Assembly (NCBI GenBank): GCA_015501075.1
Contig: JADNYJ010000028.1
Span: 62,001 to 126,000 of the forward strand
Reading direction: 5' to 3'
DNA length: 64,000 nt
Origin: Gymnopilus junonius
Taxonomy: Eukaryota; Basidiomycota; Agaricomycetes; Agaricales; Galerinaceae
Shown here piece after piece: positions 57,419 through 64,000 of this stretch; the first letter of the stretch is position 1, and every line of letters starts with the position of its first letter. Both the position numbers and the translations under genes were made by a program. The notes beneath the pieces were generated by a model. It made no database searches and was not told where the DNA came from. It saw only the letters and a list, made by a program, of their open reading frames with translations.

Positions 57419-60400
57419 ATGGCCGCTATACACAAGGTCAAGATTGCCGCACGACTGAGGCCAAGGCTCGAAGGAGAGCTCGAAGATGACTCTATTCAAA
57501 TCGTACACCCTTCCAGTGCTTCAGGAGGCTCGTCGTCGTTTTCGGGTGGCAGTTTCATCTCGGTGACAAATCCCAGGGATCCAAGTCAAGTGTTCAAGTT
57601 TCCGTGATTTTTTATGGTATACATCACCTTTATTTTCTTCTGACATGCCTTTCTCAGGTTCACAAGCTGCTATGACCAAGATTCGACTCAGGAGGAGATA
57701 TTCAAGAACGACGTTGAGCCTCTGATAGATGTTGTGTATAACGGTGTTGTGAGCTGCATCTGATATTTTCTTCATCGCTTCTGAGCTAAGTTACTTGTTG
57801 ATCCTAACAGACCGTTACTATTTTCGCTTACGGTGTTACTTCGTCCGGGAAAACCCATACCATGCAAGGGACCAAGTCGCAACCAGGTGTTATCCCTCGG
57901 GTCGTTAGAGTGAGTCTACTTCGAATTCTACACAATTCCGTTACTGATTCTTCCTCAAGGCCATGTTCGAGAAGAAAGATGCTTTGCATCAGTTCCAAAC
58001 TTCGCTTGAGATCTCCTACATGGAAATATACAAGGACGACGTGTATGACCTTCTCGTCACAAGAGAAAATGTTGGTGTCTTCATCTTCCCCTTGGATATA
58101 TTCTGTTCTTATGGATGTAACAGGCCCCAAAGTTGCCCGTGCGAGAAAACGATAGCGGCATGGTATTTGTCGCAAATCTTTCAAAGGTCCCAATCTCTGG
58201 CGTGCAGGATTTTGATACTCTGTATAAGTGAGTAATATTTAATGCGTCTGATTTCTATACTAACACCTCTTAGTGCCGCAACAAAGCACCGATCTGTTGG
58301 AGCTACAAATCTAAACCGTGCCTCCTCTCGTTCTCATGCTGTTTTGACCATCGAGGCAACCATGCTAGATCCTGTCACTAACACTAGTAAGTCCCGCTTT
58401 ACTAGCATGCATTTTCTTTTGACTCACCTGTTATTAGTCTTGACTGGTAAAATAAACCTCGTTGACCTGGCTGGTTCCGAAAATAATAAGGTATGCACAT
58501 CGCTTGTAGCACCTAAATGGAGACTGGATCCAAAATCTAGTTGACCGGGAACGATCCTTCTCGAATGGCGGAATCTTCCGCCATCAACAAATCTCTAAGT
58601 GTCTTGGGTCAAGTTGTTCATGCTCTTAACAGAGGCGATGTGGGTCGGTTTTGATTTTCCAAGGCAGCGTGGTTGCTCATGTGGACTCCGCAGTCACGGA
58701 TACCTTATCGCAACTCCAAATTGACGCGCATCCTTCAAGACGCTCTAGGAGGCTCATCCTTGGGCTTTTAATATGTAACTTGGCTCCAGGCATGAAATTC
58801 CGACAAGATACTCTGAACACCCTCAAGTACGTTCCGTCACAACGGTTGTGTCACCATATATGACTAACTGCTCGTTTATCTAGTTTTGCAGTTCGCACGA
58901 AGAACGTGGAGAATCGCCCTGTCGTCAATGAACGAGGTGAGTCGAGGTCCTAATGCTTCTCGCTGCCTTTCAACTTACACATTCTGTATGTTTTCTTTCT
59001 CACAGATAACCGACCAGCTCCCCGGCCCCATTTTGCCGCTGTCTCAATTCAGCCACCGGCTGCTAAACCTGCACCTGCAATCATCCAGGCTATCTCGACC
59101 GCAGAATCAAGCTCGGGCCCAAGTCGTGCTCGTCCATCCATGGTTCCAATCTCAAGGTCCCAGCGTATGTCTTCTATAGGAAGTGGGAATCTTTATCAGC
59201 CCTTTGGCCTCCTGTCCGGTGCAGGACGAAGGCCATCTGCGATTCCGGAGAAGATACAAGAATCCGAGGGTGACCGGTCCGGTAGCCTTGGCTTCGGTAT
59301 GACGGAAAAGGAGATCGACGAACGCGTAAGTTTTCCTCTTTCAGGCTAAACATGAGCACAGGCGCTGACACGTCAGGTCATAGATCTCAAAGGCGGTAGA
59401 AGCTGCTGTGGAAGCAGAAGTAACCAGGCGATTGGCCGAGCGTGAACGTCAGAGAGCAGAGGAAGAGGAACGGCGGAGAGCAGCCGCAGAAAGCGCGAAA
59501 GGTCAAGTTGCCAGGTCCAGGTCGAGATCGCCAACTAAGGAACCCAGTCTTCCATCGGGTGTCCTGACCCCGCTCTTGAGGCGCCACAAGGACCTCGATA
59601 ACGAGCTGAAGAATCGTCTCCAAGAGCTTGAGAAGAAATAGTAAGCATGTCTTTGTTTTTCCGCACTTTCTCCATTCTGACTACTATTCGAAGTGAACGG
59701 GGCGCGAAAGAGACGCAACTTGCGGATGTCCTCTCTCCGGTATCCAGAAAGAAGACGGGCCGCGCCTACGTCGCGCTTGCACGCGCACATTCGGAAAAGT
59801 GAGTTTCTGCGGATCAATCTATTCTTTCTCATCTGACCCAATCTCTCACAGGGGTGATCTTCAAGTAGCCCTTGACCTGTACCGTAAGGCCGAGACCTAT
59901 GTTCCCGATAATATCAAGCTCAAAGAGAGGTGGATACTCTTCGTTATTCACGTCTTTCTCCTTAATCTCTCCTCCGCTCGCAAAAAATCTGACGTTCGTC
60001 TTTTTCTTTTCTTTCCAAAACCCGTGGTTGAACCCATGGGCACAGGATAATCGAGATCGAATGGTCGGTCAAGAATAACAAAGAGTACGTGCCATCGCCT
60101 AAGCCACCAAAGAAGCACAAATCCAAGAAAAGATCGAAGTCCGCCTTAGGACAGGAGAACCCAGAAACAGATGACGCCATGATGGTCGATAGCTGTGGGC
60201 TTAGCAGGGGCCAAAGTCATCTCGACAGTGCTGCGGAATTTGGAACAGAGGTGACTAATACCGAAAGCCCCAACAAAAGCAAACGCTCGTTCACAGACAC
60301 GGAGGACCGCGGTGATGTTTTGCAGACTCCACAGAAGAGACAGAAGCGCACTGCTTTCAGTTCACCAGCAATCGACTCAGATGATGAGATGGCGCATCCA

Positions 60401-60436
60401 GCACTGTCGAAGAAGGATAAAAGACCCGTTGTATGA
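57419..60436 (+). CDS. Kinesin-like motor protein with TPR-like tail (possibly Kid/KIF22-like)
   Basis: Starts MAAIHKVKIAARLRPRLEGE and runs through at least ten short introns. Motor motifs appear in order: P-loop AYGVTSSGKTHTMQG, LEISYMEIYKDDVYDLL, switch I NRASSRSHAVLTIE, switch II INLVDLAGSEN, then MAESSAINKSLSVLGQVV and RIPYRNSKLTRILQDALGG. After the motor come a Ser/Pro-rich linker, a coiled coil (59400-59640), a helix pair GRAYVALARAHSEKGDLQVA, LDLYRKAETYVPDN resembling a TPR, and a basic tail (KHKSKKRSK). Frame is lost at 58762-58764, where GGG stands for an expected GGGG between SSL and GLLICNLAPG. The motor is otherwise complete, so this is likely an error. The layout recalls chromokinesins, but the class is uncertain. 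Confidence 0.85.
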
Positions 60437-60662
60437 TCGTTGGGATTAGGGTTGGCGGAGGCTGTAAATGTTCAAATACGCTCTGAGGGAAGAAATGTTA
60501 TCGTGTATCGTGTTGTCCCTTTTTCTTTTGCATATTTGGTATTTTCAACGTATGTTTATTATTATAGCTACTCGTGTTATCCTACACATTTCATATACCA
60601 TATCACTGTACAGTCTTATGAAGGACGAGAGTCATGGAAAGGATGTGTTTTTGCTATCATGA

Positions 60663-61880
60663 TTGCCTCGGGGTACGACAGGTCCATGTGAGAAATTCAT
60701 TCCTCGGGAAAGCAAGCAATCTACCCTGAGAATACGGCAATTAGTGTCCCGTCCGGGTTTGACTTGGGAATATTTTACCGTATGGCGGTTAGATTACACT
60801 TTCCTCCTTCCTCCATGTCGACTGACCAATGACAGTGGACTTATTTTCGACGAGACAACTTCTAGGATCAAAATATCCACGCCTGGTGAATGTTTCGTGA
60901 ATGCCGAACTGCCTGCCAGACTGCTGCGGTTTACACACGCCCAAGAGAAGTGCAAGAGTATATGTACGGTGAGAGGCAAGCTCCCTTACTCACGAATTCA
61001 ACCTTGTTCCTCTCTTCCTATCATCATGCACGGAATGGGCGAAGCTGGCGACAATGGGGCTGCCGCAGCAGGCACGAGTCCGACGGCCACAATATCGTTC
61101 CCGTTGAGCGAGCTGGAAATACGGGCTCGCAACCATGCCATTCTTTGCACAATTGGTTTCCTCATTCTGCTTCCTATTGGCGCGCTGGTTGCGAGGTACT
61201 CTAGGACTTTACCGTACAAGTGAGTGACCTTACTTTCACATTTGGTATGTAGGAATTCAATATATCCTTCCAAGATGGTTTTGGGCCCACTGGATTATTC
61301 AGTTGGTCATCACTCTGCCAATTATCGGTTACGGTTGGTCCCTGGGATACAGGACGACAGCCTCATTGGAACTTGGCCACTTTGTTGATCCCCATGAAAA
61401 AGTCGGCTTGGCTCTTCTGGTTCTTTACTGCATCCAAGTGTTCGGGGGCGCTATCGCACATTTCTTCAAATTGCCTACTCTCTTCCGCGGACATCGCCCG
61501 CCACATAGCTATTTCCATGCTATTTTGGGACTGGCAATATTTGCTCTAGCGCAATGGCAGGTACGAAATGTCCCTGGACTTCATTTCACAACTGTTCTCA
61601 CTAAATTTTGTAAGGTACATTACGGACTTTTCACGGAATGGACTTTTGCGACGGGGGGTTTGCACAAGGTACCGGAGTCGGCCAAAAACGCCTGGTTGGC
61701 GCTCGTCATTGTGCGTCTATAGATTTATTCCCAAAAGTCAATAACTAATCACCCAACTCATAGGTTTTCTGGGTATTATACGCATTGGGATTGGCGCTCC
61801 TTCCTCGCCAATACAAGCAGGAAAGCCAAGCTCGTAAGGCGCGCAAGGCGGATCCAAATTCAACTTCTTCTTTTACTTGA
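60663..61880 (+). CDS. Cytochrome b561-domain membrane protein
   Basis: Clear exons are one ending at 61219, then 61275-61560, 61615-61710 and 61764-61880. The membrane part has LEIRARNHAILCTIGFLILL, PIGALVARY, KWFWAHWIIQLVIT, GHFVDPHEKVGLALLVLY and PPHSYFHAILGLAIF. The four conserved histidines of the b561 core (ARNH, FWAH, DPHE, YFH) ligate two hemes. A last helix (VFWVLYALGLALLP) and a short polar tail follow. Such proteins move electrons across membranes, often fused to an N-terminal DOMON domain. The first exon's start is not resolved: the open frame begins at 60663 but ATG 61026 (MHGMGEAGDNG) is possible, and no DOMON was recognised. Confidence 0.75.
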
Positions 61881-62231
61881 AGTTCGACCACTTGCTCTAG
61901 AAGTTTTCTATGATGGAAACAAGTATCACATTCGAGACACGAGACAGTTATATCGATACAGTTGGGCGAGATAGTAGTAGCTACAATGGACTTATGAGAT
62001 AATAAGCAAAGGACGAAAGCGAGATGTCTAAGGGACCGAGAAAACGATGGCTAATTCGATACAGTTGGGTTAGATGAAATAGCAGGAAAGAAATAGGGTA
62101 TGTGTCCATTGTGCGCGAAGGATGGTGGAGAATTAAAGAACGAAAAGTTGATAATTGTCCAAAAGCTGAAAAAGAAAGAGCATTTGATTATCGGGCAAGG
62201 AGTGGCTCTGTGGGAATCACGCAGTTGACCC
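61881..62231. other. Convergent 3' flanks, no gene seen
   Basis: Lies between the ends of the plus-strand b561 gene and the minus-strand gene at 62232. Two related stretches with GATACAGTTGGG occur at about 61957-61968 and 62059-62070. Confidence 0.55.
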
Positions 62232-63176
62232 TTAACTGTAAGGGGGGTTTTGCGGCGCAGGAAAAGCCCCATAGACGTTCTCGTCTTCGTCTTTAACATT
62301 GGACCAAGGATCCTCCGTAGACGAAGACGGCTGCCCAAGATTGTAACCAGGGCGCGGCATAATGTACGGATAAGGGTCGGGTCGGCGGGAGGCGATGGGT
62401 TGTTCTATGGGACTATTATGGTCCGAGTGATGAGGGGACAAAGAAGGAGCGTGTCGATGATGAGGTGACGAGGAGTAAGGAGCGGTGGTGGAAATCCTCT
62501 GCTGATACTGCATGTGCCTTGGAGGTTGCATTCCATGAGGAGAGATGGGGGAAACTGGCAACGAGACTCCGCTGATAAAGCTTGGGAATGGTATGTCAAA
62601 GAAGAGGGCGCCCACAAGAACTGCGCTGGAGTTCTGAGCAGGATAGATTATCATTCCGCCACCCGGAAATGTGTTTGGAGCCCATGAAGCAACAGCAACC
62701 TGCAAAATAGTTAGGTTTTACAGTCGAAGAAAGGGCACGTCACGCACAGCTTGGGTTTCAAAAAGAATACGAGACAAAGAGCGGAAATTGGTCTGATTGA
62801 CCGTGTTAATATTTGGGTCCCGGAGACGGTTTGGCATGAACGTGCACAGAGGAATTGGTGGGAGATATCCTCTAACCCAAGCTTGAAACTCTCGTAAAAC
62901 AGGTTGCTCGTGCAAAATACTAAAGAAGAATCTTGATGGCCATTGTTGTGCCCTGCTAGGCCATGTCCAAATCAGAGAGCAATCTTGTCTGATGATATCA
63001 ACGTACTTTTCGCCGTCAGTCTCAACCGCTGTGACGAATATTTCTTGACTGCTGCTCCTATCGGAACTTCGCATCCCGGTCACGACGATCGAACCCCGCC
63101 AAGGAGGAGGCTGAGGGTGCTGGTGAGCTGGAGGAGGGACGAGAGTCTCAAGTTGCGAGGGCAGACGAAAAACCAT
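62232..63176 (-). CDS. Hypothetical regulator, possibly Med25 PTOV/ACID-like
   Basis: Two exons, 63176-62748 and 62699-62232, with a GTGCGT..TTGCAG intron, about 298 aa. After a proline-rich start, WRGSIVVTG, QEIFVTAVETDGE, ELQ-like FQAWVRGYLP, NQTNFRSLSRILFETQA, VAVASWAP and MIIYPAQNSSAVLVGALFF follow the order of the beta-barrel and helix of Med25-type PTOV domains, which bind activators in the Mediator complex. The last third is low-complexity His/Ser/Pro. The resemblance is in pattern only and could be wrong. Both exons are open and in phase. Confidence 0.55.
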
Positions 63177-64000
63177 GGTGTGATGAATCGGAAAAGGTCG
63201 ACGACGTCTCCTCTTTAAACATTTCCATGATCGCTACCTAGTAAAATGCCTCCGTTGTCCAGCCTCATCCGGAAACAGATATCGACCTCAGATTCTTGCC
63301 ATCTCAAGTCGAGGTATGCGATTTCCATGGTCGCATGGTAGAGGTATCTACATCGTCAAGGCACGAATTGTCGATAAAATTTGTAGGAAACACCATATTG
63401 GGGATAGTAGCACTCCATCCCGTAATAAAGGCACAATACAGAGATTACTTGCGAAAGCGATATTCGGTGACTTGGATACGATAAGATCTACGATAGAGCA
63501 AGCAAAGAATTGAGCTGATCGCTATGGCCAATTCTTAACTATGTCTCCATGACATATTCATATCTGGAGGATGAAGACATGTGCAACCGATCAGTGGAGT
63601 ATGCTAAATGTCCCTATGAAGCTCGTGGCAGGAAACTCTAATGCAAAGAAGCGCGACGACGCGGGAGGGCGTTTGCCGCGCTATTCGAAGACACTTCGAT
63701 GGGTTCTGACGTCGAAACTGACAGCGAGACACTAAAAGGCTTCTCCGCTTTGCCCAGCCTCATCACGGCATAGTCTATTATGCCCGTTCCTTTACTCTCC
63801 TCCGAAGGTTTTACGTCCTACACTGCAGTACCTCGACTGGCAGATTCAAGACACCTTTGAGATATCGTTGCTATCCACATGCTTGAGTGTAGGGTCGGCC
63901 GGACACCCCTTTCATGACAGTGACGAAGATACCGCGAGGGCATGTCGGGCAGAAAATCTATTCCACCGTATTGTATCCAACCTGACTGGAGCCGGTGCTT
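63177..64000. other. Right edge, possible partial gene, unresolved
   Basis: A plus-strand frame around 63316-63513 (YIVKARIVDKICRKHH, LLAKAIFGDLDTIRSTIEQA) is well behaved but short. No family was recognised, and a gene may continue beyond the window. Nothing else is supportable. Confidence 0.35.

Overview
This is a nuclear window from a filamentous basidiomycete, most likely a mushroom-forming agaricomycete. Short introns (about 50-80 bases) with GT..AG borders and upstream CTRAY branch sites interrupt almost every gene. The families present (decayed agaric F-box proteins, DUF3669, kinase-like proteins with a 'GGTF' N-terminal motif, a basidiomycete-type FHA tail-anchored protein) are typical of that class. 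No tRNA, rRNA or CRISPR array was found.

Layout. 1-360: end of a YCII-domain gene. 480-3360: two decayed copies of an F-box family. 3593-7135: FHA-domain tail-anchored protein (Far9/Far10/SLMAP type). 7890-10370: kinase-like gene with a C-terminal zinc finger, plus an orphan N-terminal exon of the same kind of family. 11905-12388: a 484-bp PIF/Harbinger-type element with 54-bp perfect terminal inverted repeats and TAA target duplications. 14172-16029: mitochondrial pyruvate/branched-chain dehydrogenase kinase. 17160-20434: tandem triplet of an unknown 235-aa family, first copy dead. 21205-22206: DUF3669 protein. 22448-24949: a bacterial-type SpvB/TcdB-like gene, broken. 26156-27531: eIF2-alpha. 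27747-29582: a third F-box pseudogene. 29860-32449: Hsp110/Sse1 with a step-type heat-shock element upstream. 32593-37790: three decayed copies of a second F-box/LRR family. 37903-40299: ferric reductase with three iron-type GATA sites upstream. 41544-43060: two copies of a small beta-trefoil-like gene. 44066-45160: RRM-less CstF2/Rna15-like factor. 45441-48215: F-box protein and alpha/beta hydrolase. 50259-51990: MYND-finger remnant. 52268-53571: secreted protein built of five exon-encoded histidine-rich repeats. 54274-56182: unknown protein and SmD1. 57419-60436: kinesin. 60663-61880: cytochrome b561 protein. 62232-63176: possible Med25-type regulator.

The window mixes single-copy housekeeping genes (eIF2-alpha, Hsp110, SmD1, PDK, CstF2-like, kinesin) with accessory islands where gene families have duplicated and died. 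There is no operon-like organisation. Several head-to-head pairs share short promoters: F-box/FHA around 3360-3590, eIF2-alpha/F-box around 27530-27750, and Hsp110/F-box around 32450-32590.

Two cautions. First, single missing bases break the frame in several genes, including eIF2-alpha, where splice phases show that one base is missing. Some apparent pseudogene lesions may therefore be sequence errors. Second, exon coordinates were read by eye from splice consensus and reading frame. The best candidate for something new is the exon-repeat secreted histidine-rich protein at 52268-53571.
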